Positions 45,648-55,382 of a DNA stretch of 64,000 nucleotides are shown in pieces. The notes beneath the pieces were generated by a model. The model saw nothing but the letters and a program-made list of their open reading frames with translations. It did not search any database and was not told the origin of the DNA. The stretch's first letter is position 1, and each line of letters begins with the position of its first letter. Origin of the DNA: Streptomyces mirabilis. Lineage in GTDB: Bacteria > Actinomycetota > Actinomycetes > Streptomycetales > Streptomycetaceae. A program made the translations under genes and the position numbers. The stretch covers positions 8,246,001 through 8,310,000 of the forward strand of contig NZ_CP074102.1 in NCBI RefSeq assembly GCF_018310535.1, written 5' to 3'.

Positions 45648-46622
45648 TCACACGGTGATGACGACCTTCGAGCGCGCGTGCTCCACTTCGAGGTACCGGA
45701 TGGCCTCGGGTACTTCACTCAAAGGGTAGGTCCGGTCGATGACTGGGGTGAGTTTCCCGGACTCGGCGAGTTCTCTCAGCGCTGCCAAGTTCTCCCTGCT
45801 CGGCGTCGCCGTGAGGATGAGCAGCCGATGGTGGGCAAAGCGTGACATCACTTGGCCCTTGAGGATGAGGCCCATCGGCCCGATAAGACTCCCACCTTCG
45901 GATACGCCCCCACCGGAGAGAACGAGCCTCCCCGTGGGTGTCAGCGCGCGTCGGCACTCGGTCAATGAATGGTTCCCCACCAGGTCGAACACGACGTCGT
46001 ACCGCCGTCCGTTCCGGGTGAAGTCCTCCCGGGTGTAGTCGATGAGGTGATCCGCGCCCGTAGACCGGACCAGTTCCATGTTTCTCGTACTGCACACGCC
46101 GGTCACTTCCGCGCCGAACGCCTTGGCGATCTGTACGGCGAAGGTGCCCACACCACCTGACGCACCATTGACCAGTACGTGCTGTCCCGGCTGTACCTGT
46201 CCCAGGTCGCGCAGGCCCATCAGTGCGGTGTTCCCCGCCAGCGGCACCGCGGCCGCCTGCTCGAACGACAGACCGGCCGGTTTCGGCTCCACCACGTTGT
46301 CCTGGGCACACACGTACTCGGCAAATGCGCCGTCGACTTCGCCGAATACCTCGTCACCGGGACGGAACCGCTTCACGTTCCTGCCCACCGCTTCCACCCG
46401 ACCCGCGAAGTCCGTGCCCCGGATCTTCGTCTTTGGGCCGCTCAACCCGAGCACCAGGCGCGCCAGGTACGGGTCGCCCCGCATGAGGTGCCAGTCGCGG
46501 GCGTTGACCGCAGCCGCGTGGACTCGAACCAGTACCTCATGGTCGGCGACGACAGGCTTGGCGACCTCCCTGAGCTCCAAGACGGCAGGCGAGCCGTACC
46601 GGTCCTGGGCGATCGCCTTCAT
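45648..46622 (-). CDS. NAD(P)-dependent zinc-less alcohol dehydrogenase/quinone reductase (MDR)
   Basis: A 324-residue medium-chain reductase. The N-terminal catalytic fold has VLVRVHAAAVNARDWHLMRG and the central FRPGDEVFGEVDGAFAEYV. The cofactor motif VLVNGASGGVGTFAVQIAKA lies near residue 140. The Cys ligands for structural zinc are absent, which places it with zinc-less quinone-oxidoreductase-like enzymes using NADPH. The start MKAIAQDRYG is typical; a longer reading adds 20 unrelated residues. Substrate unknown. Confidence 0.87.
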   Translation of the reverse strand: MKAIAQDRYGSPAVLELREVAKPVVADHEVLVRVHAAAVNARDWHLMRGDPYLARLVLGLSGPKTKIRGTDFAGRVEAVGRNVKRFRPGDEVFGEVDGAFAEYVCAQDNVVEPKPAGLSFEQAAAVPLAGNTALMGLRDLGQVQPGQHVLVNGASGGVGTFAVQIAKAFGAEVTGVCSTRNMELVRSTGADHLIDYTREDFTRNGRRYDVVFDLVGNHSLTECRRALTPTGRLVLSGGGVSEGGSLIGPMGLILKGQVMSRFAHHRLLILTATPSRENLAALRELAESGKLTPVIDRTYPLSEVPEAIRYLEVEHARSKVVITV

Positions 46623-46829
46623 CGGGTCTCCATAGCACACGAGTTCGATCCGGAATGGATCGGCTGACCAGAAGTTCAGCACTGCTCACGACGGTAGGCG
46701 AGCGACCCCGGTGCGGGCATCGGGGCAAATCCCTAGGTGACGCACGGAACCGGGCGGCGACGGTGCGGGCGACATCGATGATGCGAATGACCATCTCCTG
46801 TACATGAGGCTTCGCCCAGGGCGGGGGTG

Positions 46830-47090
46830 GGGTGCCGCAACGAAGGAAGGGGCGATAGCCGGACCGGCGCTTCACTCAGCAGGCACGAGCCCGGGAAGAC
46901 ACCCAGGAGTGGAAGTGGTACGCCCACCGGGCCGGTGTCGAAGGCACGATCTCCCAGGGCGTCCGAGCCTTCGGCCTGCGGCGTTCCACCGCCTCAACGC
47001 CTGGTGGACCAGCACCCCGCGGGCGGGGCACTCGGACGTCCCACCTGGCAGCCTTCCGGCCCTGACAGCGGGAGACAAGCGTTGCCGTGG
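46830..47090 (+). pseudogene. IS1182-type transposase C-terminal remnant
   Basis: It reads WKWYAHRAGVEGTISQGVRA, FGLRR and, in another frame, FHRLNAWWTSTPRAG and TSHLAA, matching the C-terminal region of IS1182-type transposases. It has frameshifts and no N-terminus. Confidence 0.75.
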
Positions 47091-47278
47091 TGCGTGATGG
47101 GGCATTAGGCTTGGTCGGGTGACTGCCGGGTCGGCCATAGGCCATGCACGAGTGAGGCGCCCGGCCTCGGCGTGAGCGCGAGGCGGGCAAGAGCCCCGCC
47201 GATGCGTCCCTGTCTTTCCTCTCAGCGCCCACACGCGGCGCTCAACAGCGGACCCAAGACTCGGAGACACGTCCACAC

Positions 47279-47707
47279 ATGCCACATGATGAGCAGCGCC
47301 AGTACGAAGCTGAGCTGCCGGCCAACGCCATCCAGCTGAACCACACTGCCATCTACGCTACGGACCGGCACCTGTCAGCCGAGTTCATCGCCGCGATCCT
47401 GGGTTTGAGGGTCGGCGCGTCCTTCGGGCCGTTCTTGCCCGTCGACTTGGGCAACGGCGTGACACTCGATTACTACGAGAAGCGTGACGAGCCGATCCAG
47501 CCGCAGCACTACGCGTTTCTCGTGCCTGACGAGCACTTCGACGCCATGATCACCCGCCTGGAGGCGGTTGGGGTCACCTACTACGCCGACCCCAACCACA
47601 CCGAACCGGGCCAGATCAACCGCCTCTTCGGCGGACGTGGCGCGTATTTCGACGACCCGGGCGGCCACAACATGGAGATCATGACTCGGCCGTACGCCCG
47701 GCCCTAG
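47279..47707 (+). CDS. VOC (glyoxalase/dioxygenase-fold) family protein
   Basis: A 142-residue protein with two beta-alpha-beta modules: QLNHTAIYATDRHLSAEFIA bears the first His ligand, QHYAFLVPDEHFDAMITRLE the second module, and AYFDDPGGHNMEIMTRPY the Glu ligand. All metal-binding residues expected of the fold are visible. Function could be lyase, dioxygenase or resistance. No operon partner is adjacent. Confidence 0.82.
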   Translation: MPHDEQRQYEAELPANAIQLNHTAIYATDRHLSAEFIAAILGLRVGASFGPFLPVDLGNGVTLDYYEKRDEPIQPQHYAFLVPDEHFDAMITRLEAVGVTYYADPNHTEPGQINRLFGGRGAYFDDPGGHNMEIMTRPYARP

Positions 47708-47935
47708 CAAGCCGCTGAGCGGCGATCCCGGCAGGTCCTCACACCGAGCGGCTCCCCAGCTTCCCGCCCCGAGCCAACACCCGGGGCGGCGAGGTGCCGG
47801 GGAGCCGCTTGGCGGGCGGATTCGCCAACACCGTCTTTGAGTTGCCGGGAACGGGGCGCTTCTGTGCGCTGGCCGTCTATCGTTCGGATTAGTCCCAGCC
47901 CAGACACCGGGGAATAAGCAACCTGCCGGTGGTTT

Positions 47936-48130
47936 TCAGGGATTCGTGGCCATGGTCTTCTTCGGTTGGCGGGGCACGGCCGTGGCCTCGTCGAAGTGTC
48001 CGTACACCATCGCCGGGGCTCGCCGAACATGGCGGCGATCTGCTGGACGGTCTTCTCCCGCTCGTCGTAAGGCCGTTGGGCGCCAGCCGGGCGGAGCGCC
48101 GTTTCGGCAGTTGGCTGAAGACATGGTCAC
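47936..48130 (-). pseudogene. Resolvase/invertase C-terminal HTH remnant
   Basis: The minus strand reads YDEREKTVQQIAAMFGEPR then MVYGHFDEA one frame away, the HTH tail of a serine recombinase (Tn3 resolvase type). The catalytic domain is missing. Confidence 0.5.
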
Positions 48131-48139
48131 GGGTCTCGC

Positions 48140-48340
48140 AGAGTGTATGGCGAGCCTAGTGCGTGGGCCAGTCGGCCCAGGCCGTGGTCCAGTTCGTGGT
48201 CGTGGCTTTCGATGGAGCCCATCGGTGTACAGAGCGATAAGGCTGCCCGGCGGCAGCGGGACGCGTTCGGACTCGAAGGCATCACTGACAGGGGCGCCCA
48301 GAGGGGGACGGCAGGTCCCGGAACACACTGGGATGCCCGA
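48140..48340 (-). pseudogene. SpoIIE/PP2C phosphatase fragment
   Basis: The minus strand reads APVSDAFESERVPLPPGSLI and ALYTDGL, then in another frame ESHDHELDHGLGRLAHALGS, the C-terminal part of a PPM/SpoIIE phosphatase. The metal-binding N-terminal half is gone. Confidence 0.65.
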
Positions 48341-48399
48341 CTGCCGGTTGACCCACGACCGGGGCGTCGCCGTCCGAGTCCGATTGTCCCGTGAAGGCC

Positions 48400-49080
48400 A
48401 TGCCAATTCCTGACGATCGCAAAGAACGCCCCATAGGCGCTGCTGCCGATTGCAACATGCGGCCGCTGCGGACCCAAGTTTGTTCCAGCTCCTGGACCCG
48501 CTTCTGGCGCAGCGCAGTATTTGCACGGATCGATACACCCGGCACACCAGACACATAGCCGCGCCAGGTTCGCCGGCTGCACTGCTGGTGACCGTTGCCT
48601 TGGTCCCGCCGTTGGCTGCGGATCTCCGGTATCGCCACGAGCGTCGCTGTGACGGCGCCGGCGACGGTGCGCGCGACGATGACATGCTCACCGTGGTGCT
48701 GTCCCTGGTGTGCAAGCTGACCGGGGACGCGCCCGTGACCATGCACTACGTCAAGGAAGCAGAGCAGCAACAGATCTCGGAGTCCGCGCCGCGCGCGAAG
48801 GTTGCCGGGTTGCCGCAGCGCGCCACCGTTTCCCGTACATCACGACAGACCCCAAGGGCATGGCTGCCGAGGACCAGTGCACGTCGCGGAATACGACGAA
48901 CGCGGGTGGGAGGAGCTGTACCGGCAGAACGCCCAAGTCTGGGAGAACCCGCCGCCCATGCCCTTCGGATGTCCTCTGCACGGTGTGGGACTGCGGTGAA
49001 CCTGCGATTGCTGCACCCGCGGGCTGCATGCAGCAATCGGCGCGAAGGTTTGTTCGGCCGCTCCGGAGCAAGGCCTGCCC
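48400..49080. other. Decayed region with unexplained protein-like pieces
   Basis: No intact gene. Two pieces look coding but could not be named: VVLSLVCKLTGDAPVTMHYV around 48690-48750 (+), and VAEYDERGWEELYRQNAQVW around 48880-48940 (+). The latter resembles the first residues of SAM-dependent methyltransferases. Both are short and isolated. Confidence 0.35.
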
Positions 49081-49120
49081 CAGTGCTCCCAGTGCTCCCA
49101 GTGCTCCCAGTGCTCCCAGT
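49081..49120. repeat. Tandem 9-bp repeat CAGTGCTCC, 4.4 copies
   Basis: Four perfect direct units plus a partial fifth, in noncoding DNA just past the terminator of the MFS gene. The unit is short and has no spacers, so it is not a CRISPR. Confidence 0.95.
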
Positions 49121-49168
49121 TCGCCAGGAGCGGCGGGCGGTTCACCCGCGCAGGTCCTCGGGCAGTTT

Positions 49169-49204
49169 GAAGGGGCTCGGCCGGATCCTCGGCCGAGCCC
49201 CTTC
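49169..49204 (-). terminator. Terminator hairpin of MFS exporter gene
   Basis: A perfect 15-bp stem (GAAGGGGCTCGGCCG and its complement) with a 6-nt loop, 35 bp after the exporter's stop codon. Confidence 0.85.
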
Positions 49205-49238
49205 GGCATCTGTTGAACCGCGCCCCGGTGGCGGCCGG

Positions 49239-50678
49239 TTACGAGATGTGCACCCGGTCTGCCTCGGTCGGTGCTCCCGTCGGGGCGCGCAGAACCGGTC
49301 GCCGCGGGGGCGGCAGCAAGGTACCCGCCAGCGTTGCGGCGACGCCGAGGCCGGCGGCCACCGCCATTGCCGCTGCGAAGCCGTCGCTGAAGGCCGCGGC
49401 GGAGGTGTAGCCACCGGTGGCGGCGAATACCGCGGCGGTGATCGCGACGCCGAAGGCTCCGCCGAGCTGTCGCATCGTGCTGTAGGCGCCGGAGGCCTTG
49501 CCGATGTCGGCGGGTGTGCTGGTGCTGACCACCGCTTTGGTGACGGCGGGGATCGCAAGGGCGAAGCCGATGCCCGCGAGGCTCAGCGGGACGACCTGGG
49601 GCGCGTACGAGAGGTGCGGGGCTGCGATCAGGGCGATCCAGGACGTGCCGATGGTCTGCAGGGCGAGGCCGGCGACGACGAGAGAGCGTTCGCCCCAGCG
49701 GTCGGCGAGTGCTCCGGTGCGCGAGGCGAGCAGGACCACGAAGGTGCCCCACGGGAGCAGCCGCAGACCGGCGCCCAACGGGCCCTGACCCAGGGTGACT
49801 TGCTGATATTGGGCGATGAAGAACACCGAGGCGGACATCGAGCCGCTGAGCAGGAACATCACTGCATTGCCCGCCGAGAACGCCCGGGAGCGGAACAGCC
49901 GCAGCGGCAGCATCGGCGTACGGGCCCGGGACTGCCACACCAGGAAGACAACGACCAGGACCGCTCCCCCGGCCAGCGCACCCGTCACCTCCCCGCTGCC
50001 CCAGCCCGCCGCATCCGCCCGGACCAGGCCCCAGACGAGCCCGAACGCGGCCAGGGTGAAGAGCAGCAGGCCCGGGAAGTCCACCGCCGTGCCCTGGCCG
50101 AAGCCCTCCTTGATCCGAGCGAGCACGAAGGGGATCGCGACCAGGCCGACTGGCACGTTCAGCCAGAAAATCCACTGCCAGGCCAGTCCCTCGGTGATCA
50201 CGCCGCCCAGGACCGGGCCGAGCAGCACAGCGAGGCCGGTGACGCTGCCGTAGATGCCGAGCGCCCAGCCGCGTCGCTCGGGCGGGAACGCGGCGTTCAG
50301 CAGGGCCAGGGCGAGTGGCATGACGGTCGCCGCGCCGATGCCCTGGACGGCGCGCGCCGCGATCAGGGTGCCGGTACTGGGGGCCAGCGCGCATGCGGCC
50401 GACGCCACGGCGAATAGGGCGAGCCCGGCGACGAACAGCCGCCTGCGGCCGAAGCGGTCGCCGAGCGACGACGCGGTCATCAGCAGGGCCGCGAAGCTGA
50501 GGGTGTACGCGTTGATCGTCCACTCCAGATCCTCGATCGACGCATGCAGGTCGCGCTGGATCGCGGTCAGCGCCGTGGCCACCACCAGCAGATCGAGGAC
50601 GACCATGAACGAACCCACCGACGCCAGCGCGAGCGTCCACCGCTGCGCCCCCGTGACGGACTTCTCGTTGCTGTTCAC
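49239..50678 (-). CDS. DHA2-family MFS multidrug exporter (14 helices)
   Basis: A 479-residue exporter of the EmrB/QacA type. Helix 1 carries LVVATALTAIQRDL, the loop motif A reads LGDRFGRRRLF, and the antiporter motif C region reads GLAVLLGPVLGGVI. Hydrophobic segments allow about 14 helices. It probably exports a drug or metabolite by proton exchange. It is divergent from the ECF sigma factor with 221 bp between, which suggests linked control. A strong terminator follows. Confidence 0.9.
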   Translation of the reverse strand: MNSNEKSVTGAQRWTLALASVGSFMVVLDLLVVATALTAIQRDLHASIEDLEWTINAYTLSFAALLMTASSLGDRFGRRRLFVAGLALFAVASAACALAPSTGTLIAARAVQGIGAATVMPLALALLNAAFPPERRGWALGIYGSVTGLAVLLGPVLGGVITEGLAWQWIFWLNVPVGLVAIPFVLARIKEGFGQGTAVDFPGLLLFTLAAFGLVWGLVRADAAGWGSGEVTGALAGGAVLVVVFLVWQSRARTPMLPLRLFRSRAFSAGNAVMFLLSGSMSASVFFIAQYQQVTLGQGPLGAGLRLLPWGTFVVLLASRTGALADRWGERSLVVAGLALQTIGTSWIALIAAPHLSYAPQVVPLSLAGIGFALAIPAVTKAVVSTSTPADIGKASGAYSTMRQLGGAFGVAITAAVFAATGGYTSAAAFSDGFAAAMAVAAGLGVAATLAGTLLPPPRRPVLRAPTGAPTEADRVHIS

Positions 50679-50899
50679 TGGTGCTCCCGTCGCCGTGTGT
50701 CTGCAGTCGTGCTGTCGGTGGTGAAGACACGCGGTGGTCCGGAAACTGGGCGGCGAACGGTCGCGGATTCCGCGATCGGCTGTGGATTCCGCGGACGGTC
50801 GGGATTCGGCGACCAGTTTCGGCCGCCGTGGGTGTCATAACTGTCGACGGACCCGAACTGCCCAAACCCTCGACGAACCGGAGCCTGGGAGGCGACGTA

Positions 50900-51955
50900 A
50901 TGCCGAGCAAGGAGACGCCGATGCCGATGCCCATGTCGACGCTCACACTGGAGCGGGCGCGGGCGGGCGACGGGCAGGCGTTCCGTGAGCTCACCGAGCC
51001 CTACCGGCGCGAGCTGCAGGTGCACTGCTACCGCATCCTCGGCTCGGTGCAGGACGCCGAGGACCTGCTGCAGGAGACCCTGCTCGCGGCCTGGCGCGGG
51101 CTCGACGGGTTCGAGGAGCGGTCGTCGCTGCGCTCCTGGCTGTACCGGATCGCGACCAACCGCTGCCTGAACGCGCTGCGGGACGGCAGCCGCCGGCCCG
51201 GCGAGGGCTGGGCGTACCGCTTGGAGGTTCCGTTGCCCGAACCCACCCGCCGCGGAGACCCCAGCTGGCTGGAGCCCTATCCGGACGTGCTGCTCGCCGG
51301 GCTGCCGGACGCCGCGCCCGGACCGGAGGCCCATTACGAGACCAAGGAGGCGGTCTCCCTGGCGTTCCTCGTCGCGCTGCAGCACCTGCCGCCCCGGCAG
51401 CGGGCGGTGCTGGTCCTGCGGGACGTGCTCGGCTTCCGCGCGGCCGAGGTCGCCGGAATGCTCGACACCAGCGTCGACTCGGTCACCAGCGCGCTGAAAC
51501 GGGCTCGGGCCACGCTCGCGACCCGGCTGCCCGCGGACGCCCACGCCGAGGCGGAGCTGCCGTACTCACCCCGCGAGCGCAAACTCGTTGACGACTTCTC
51601 CCTCGCCTTCGAACGCGCCGACGTCGACGCGATCCTCGCCCTGCTCACCGACGACGCGTGGCTGACGATGCCGCCCCTGTCGTACGAGTACCAGGGGCTG
51701 GAGGCCATCGGCCACTTCCTGAGGACGGTCGCGCTGCGCGACGGCCGCCGCTTCCGGCTGGTGCCCACGCACGCCAACGGCCAGCCCGCGTACGGCCTTT
51801 ACCTCGTCGATCCGAGGACGCCGATCGCGCACGCCCACGGACTGCTCGTCCTCACCCTGTCCGGCCACCGTGTCTCGGCGCTGACCCGTTTCGTCGACAA
51901 CGGCCTGCTCCCTCGCTTCGGCCTGCCCCGCTCGCTACGCGCCACCGGCCCTTAG
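50900..51955 (+). CDS. ECF sigma factor with C-terminal SnoaL-like domain (SigG/SigJ-like)
   Basis: A 351-residue sigma-70-family factor. Region 2 (about 15-90) reads ELTEPYRRELQVHCYRILGS and DAEDLLQETLLAAWRGLDGF. Region 4 (about 150-205) reads LPPRQRAVLVLRDVLGFRAA and VDSVTSALKRARATL. A SnoaL-like fold (about 225-345: AFERADVDAILALLTDDAWL) replaces an anti-sigma partner and tunes activity in related groups (TIGR02960-like). No anti-sigma gene is adjacent. The ATG at 50900 follows GGGAGG. Its neighbour, the exporter, is the most likely target. Confidence 0.87.
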   Translation: MPSKETPMPMPMSTLTLERARAGDGQAFRELTEPYRRELQVHCYRILGSVQDAEDLLQETLLAAWRGLDGFEERSSLRSWLYRIATNRCLNALRDGSRRPGEGWAYRLEVPLPEPTRRGDPSWLEPYPDVLLAGLPDAAPGPEAHYETKEAVSLAFLVALQHLPPRQRAVLVLRDVLGFRAAEVAGMLDTSVDSVTSALKRARATLATRLPADAHAEAELPYSPRERKLVDDFSLAFERADVDAILALLTDDAWLTMPPLSYEYQGLEAIGHFLRTVALRDGRRFRLVPTHANGQPAYGLYLVDPRTPIAHAHGLLVLTLSGHRVSALTRFVDNGLLPRFGLPRSLRATGP

Positions 51956-52410
51956 TCGGATTGCTTCCCGAACTGGCCTGCGTCCGCCTCGGGTTGGATG
52001 CCTAAGACTGCAGGCCGCCTCGACGATGCGGCTGCACCCGGTACAGCCGCCTGCTGCCCTCAGCCGTGCTGCATACAGCAGGCGATGATCCAGCCAGGCA
52101 GGACATCGACATGTATGTCTGCTCGCAGACTTCTCTTCGGCTTGGGTGCTTGCGCAAACTGCTCGTCACGAACCTCCCTGGAGCTGAGGTTTGTCGCCGT
52201 CCGCAGGTTGTTTCACAGCTCGCGGTGGCTGAGGCGAGCGGTACCAGGGGCCTTCGTCGGCCAATGCCGTTGCTTTACGACTGCGGGGCAGCTGGCGGCT
52301 CCGTTCGAGGTCAGCCTGACTGGCTCCCGCCTCGTCCCGATCGTTACTGTCCAGGGGATCATTGGCTATCGCCGGGCCTGACGTGCTCGGATGTCAGACG
52401 GGAGTGCCTG
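51956..52410. other. Intergenic region, nothing recognised
   Basis: About 455 bp with one weak GC-rich hairpin near 52030. No frame resembles a known protein. Confidence 0.45.
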
Positions 52411-52983
52411 ATGCCGGAGCTCATAGACCACTTTGAGAGCCGACTCGGGCGCATGATCGGTGCCTGGTCTCCACCCGCAGGCGCTGCGGAGGGCGCTCCT
52501 CAGCTGGCGTGCTTCCGCGAGGGACTGCTCCCGGGCGCCCAGGCGTTCGCGACGGTCGGCCTCTCTCGTACTCCGTTGTGGCACCCGACTTCGGACCGTC
52601 ACTTCCACTTGGAACTGCTGGCCTGCGAGAACGCCAGCCGCACCAAGGGCTATGGGTACTTCCCCGACATACTGGAGTACGTCGCCGGGCAGCTGACGGC
52701 GAGTGGCGAGGCGATCCTTCGCGGCGACGTGGTGCCGCTTCCCGCACCGTTGCCCGGCGGAACCATGACGTCCCTCTACGCGGGGTTGCCCGTCTACTTC
52801 GACGACGACTTCTTCTCGGTCACCATCGAGAACGGCAGTGATGTCGCCGTCGTCTGGCTGATCCCCATCACGGCGGAGGAGACCGCCTTCATTCGCGATG
52901 AAGGCTGGGAGGCCTTCGAAGACGCGCTGGTTCGCCAGGACCCCGATCTCCTCGATCCCGACCGTCCCCAGCTCGACCTGTAG
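52411..52983 (+). CDS. Suppressor-of-fused (SUFU) domain protein
   Basis: A 190-residue SUFU-fold protein: LIDHFESRLGRMIGAWSPPA at the start, FHLELLACENASRTKGYGYF and FPDILEYVAGQLTASGEAIL in the middle, VVWLIPITAEETAFIRDEGW at the end. Bacterial members are often immunity proteins or accessory factors near toxin or kinase genes. The adjacent kinase fragment gives no firm link. The ATG follows GGGAGTG. Confidence 0.8.
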   Translation: MPELIDHFESRLGRMIGAWSPPAGAAEGAPQLACFREGLLPGAQAFATVGLSRTPLWHPTSDRHFHLELLACENASRTKGYGYFPDILEYVAGQLTASGEAILRGDVVPLPAPLPGGTMTSLYAGLPVYFDDDFFSVTIENGSDVAVVWLIPITAEETAFIRDEGWEAFEDALVRQDPDLLDPDRPQLDL

Positions 52984-53029
52984 AGCTCTGCTCGTGTCGG
53001 TCGGCGCTGCGGTCAGACAGCAGGTTCCC

Positions 53030-53350
53030 TTCGCCGGACATCCGGCCGTGTTCGGCCAGGTGGTCGGCGAGGGACGGGCCCGAGACGAGCGGCATGACGG
53101 TCCACAGCACGCCGTCCGTCTCCACGATGTCGTATACGGGGATGACGTTCGGATGGTCCCGCAGCTGCGCGGCCGCGCGAAGAGTCCGTGCTACCCGTGC
53201 CATCCTCTCCGAGCCCGCCGCCCCCACCGCCTCGACCGTCACCTCCACTCGCAGGGCCTCGTCGTACGCCGTCCACACGGACCCGAGTCCGCCGGATCCC
53301 ACCCGGTTCCTGATCCGGTAGCGCCCATCGAGCGTCCGCCCCGGTCCCAT
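53030..53350 (-). pseudogene. Ser/Thr protein kinase, N-terminal lobe only
   Basis: From MGPGRTLDGRYRIRNRVGSG the first ~105 residues match a Hanks-type kinase (glycine loop, then LRDHPNVIPVYDIVETDGVL and MPLVSGPSLADHLAEHG). The usual VAVK lysine is replaced by VTVEAV, and everything after the hinge is lost. It cannot be active. Confidence 0.8.
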
Positions 53351-53819
53351 CTCCCGCACCACGGTCCCTCCCGTGCGACTCAACACGCCATACCCAGTGC
53401 CCCGCGTCAGGAAGCCAAGCCCGCCGGCTTCGCGGAGCCAGGCCTGGGACGCGAGTGCAGCAAGCATCGACGCAGCCGGGCATGCCCGGCCCCCGCCATT
53501 GCGTCCTACGCGGGATGAGGAGGGCAGACGATCGGTTGTGGTCCGTCGGGTTACGGGTCTGTCCCAACGGGCGGCGGCTGCGAACGGGTGCGCGACGGTG
53601 GCGGGATCCGCCGTCCCGGCTGGCCGGCGGCGCGTCCCGGCGCGGTCTGCCCGGTGATGGCGCGCGTTGTGTCTGGCTGTGCGTGTAACAGGGATGTCTT
53701 ATGAGGTGACTGTATGGAACGGTCCACCGGGCCGGGCCGGTCCTGTTGGTCGGAAACGCTCGCTCGTACCGACCCGTACCGAGCGGCCGACACTGCCAAC
53801 CGATACTGAGGAAGAAACG
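53351..53819. other. Intergenic region, nothing recognised
   Basis: About 470 bp between the kinase remnant and the lipoprotein gene. It includes the lipoprotein's promoter region. No gene is supported. Confidence 0.45.
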
Positions 53820-54509
53820 ATGCGCGTTCACAAGCTCACCTTCGCCGCCCTGGCCGTCGCCGCCGGTCTCTCGCTCACGGCCTGCCAGAACGACGACGCC
53901 GGCACGGGACAGAGCGGCCCGTCGTCCGGGGCCACCGCGTCGTCCTCGGACGGCGGTTCGGACTCGGGCAGTTCGGACCAGGGCGGCGCGAAGAACTCCG
54001 CCGGGACGAGCTCCGGAACGAACTCCGGCGCAACGAGTTCCGGCGGGACGGGTACGGCCGCCGGGACCGGCTCCAACGCGAACGCCAAGGTCGGCAGGTG
54101 CCGCACCGACGAGTTGGAGATCACGGCGAAGGACAACACCATCGACGGCGATCCCGACGGCACCGTCGTGGTCGAACTGACGAACCACAGCGGCCGGGAC
54201 TGCACGATCTCCGGGTACGCGGGCGTCGACCTGAAGACCAGCGCGGGATCGCTGTCCGCGAAGCGCACCGGCCAGCAGGCCGGCTCGGCCGTCCTCAAGA
54301 ACGGGAAGTCGACGTTCTTCCCCGTCAACTACCCGTTCAACAAGTCGGGTGGTTCCGGCGTCCGCGTCACCGGGCTGGTGGTGACCCCGCCGGACGAGAC
54401 GAAGTCGGTCACCCTCAACTGGCCGGGCGCCGCCACGCTGCCCGTCACGGACGGCTCCGGCTCCCCGGTGAAGGTCGGCCCGGTCGGAAGCGCCGGTCAG
54501 GGCGGCTGA
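53820..54509 (+). CDS. DUF4232 lipoprotein
   Basis: A 229-residue exported lipoprotein. The lipobox LSLTAC has Cys near residue 22. A ~60-residue Ser/Gly/Thr-rich linker follows, then the DUF4232 domain (GRCRTDELEITAKDNTIDGD, VVVELTNHSGRDCTISGYAG, LNWPGAATLPVTDG). The Cys pair probably forms a disulfide. The family function is unknown. The ATG follows a GAGGAAG site. Confidence 0.88.
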   Translation: MRVHKLTFAALAVAAGLSLTACQNDDAGTGQSGPSSGATASSSDGGSDSGSSDQGGAKNSAGTSSGTNSGATSSGGTGTAAGTGSNANAKVGRCRTDELEITAKDNTIDGDPDGTVVVELTNHSGRDCTISGYAGVDLKTSAGSLSAKRTGQQAGSAVLKNGKSTFFPVNYPFNKSGGSGVRVTGLVVTPPDETKSVTLNWPGAATLPVTDGSGSPVKVGPVGSAGQGG

Positions 54510-54518
54510 CCCGCACGC

Positions 54519-54590
54519 CTAGGACCTGTCCGGTCGATCAAGCCGGGCTGAGTCTTCGGCAATCCGCACCGCCAGGGTGTTGCGGAGCTA
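54519..54590. mobile_element. Possible IS5-type end remnant
   Basis: CTAG is followed by GACCTGTCCGGTCGATCA, which resembles the GGGCCTGT-type ends seen elsewhere in the window. No transposase sequence follows. Confidence 0.3.
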
Positions 54591-54601
54591 CCTCTGTCGG
54601 A

Positions 54602-55325
54602 TCAGACGGCGATCGGCTTGCGGTAGCGGACGTACTCGTTCTGGCGCCGGAACCCTACGCTTTCGTAGAGGTCGTAGGATCGGTGCGGATTCGCGGTCCC
54701 TGTGTACAACCGGGCGGTCTTCGCACCGTGCTCGCGAAGACATCGCACCCCGCCCAGCAGCAGGGCCCGCCCAAGGCCCAGACGCCTTGACTCTGCCCGG
54801 ACGCTCAGTTCTCGACTTCGCCCACAGTTGGGTCGTGCCGACGGATGGAGCACAGGGCGGCCCCCGGCCTTGCTTTCCCCCTCCCAAGCGGCCCGCCAGC
54901 AGGTCGGGTCGGCAGTGGCGAGGAAGCTCTCGAACGTCCACTGCTCTTCGTCGGGGAGCTGTCGGAGATCGGCCAGCTCCAGCTCTACCAGGCTGAAGAC
55001 ACGCCGGTATCCAGTTTCGAGCAGCAGCGCCGTCGCCTCCTGTTCGGAGGCCATGGCGTTCGCGCCGATCACGGCCGTCTGTGCGGTTCCGTGCTGCTGC
55101 ACGAGCTGGCGGATTCGGCTTTCTGCCCAGTTGAGCATGGCCGAGCCGGTGCCCTGGCTGGCCGCGGTGCTCGGGCAGCAGGTAGCCGCGGTGCAGGTAC
55201 AGCCACGTCCCGTTCCGCTCATGCCACCACCTGATCGTCGAGTAGCCGACGACGCCACCGTCGTACTCCACCAAGACCTGATTCTGGGATGGGTCGTCGA
55301 GCTTGGCGGAGGGTCAAGTCCGCCC
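54602..55325 (-). pseudogene. GNAT acetyltransferase (two-domain), broken
   Basis: The 5' frame reads LVEYDGGVVGYSTIRWWHER, then HRGYLLPEHRG. The sequence then switches frame near 55150 and continues GSAMLNWAESRIRQLVQQHG, ETGYRRVFSLVELELADLRQ, LSVRAESRRLGLGRALLLGG and DLYESVGFRRQNEYVRYRKP. The second GNAT domain looks intact. The start of the first domain is missing. Confidence 0.75.
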
Positions 55326-55382
55326 GTTACGTTGGATATGCGCTGTCAGCTGGTGCGGAGCTGGTGGGAGCCGTTGAGGCCT

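Noticed and set aside
48450..50417. 655-codon open frame on the plus strand opposite the MFS exporter
   Set aside because: It is low-complexity and highly charged, antisense to the exporter, and has no recognisable domain.
48751..50994. 747-codon open frame on the minus strand through the MFS gene region
   Set aside because: It is a shifted reading of the exporter gene and flanks; the exporter frame has all expected motifs.
53013..54188. 391-codon minus-strand frame across the lipoprotein gene
   Set aside because: It is antisense to the DUF4232 lipoprotein and only overlaps the kinase remnant in a different frame.
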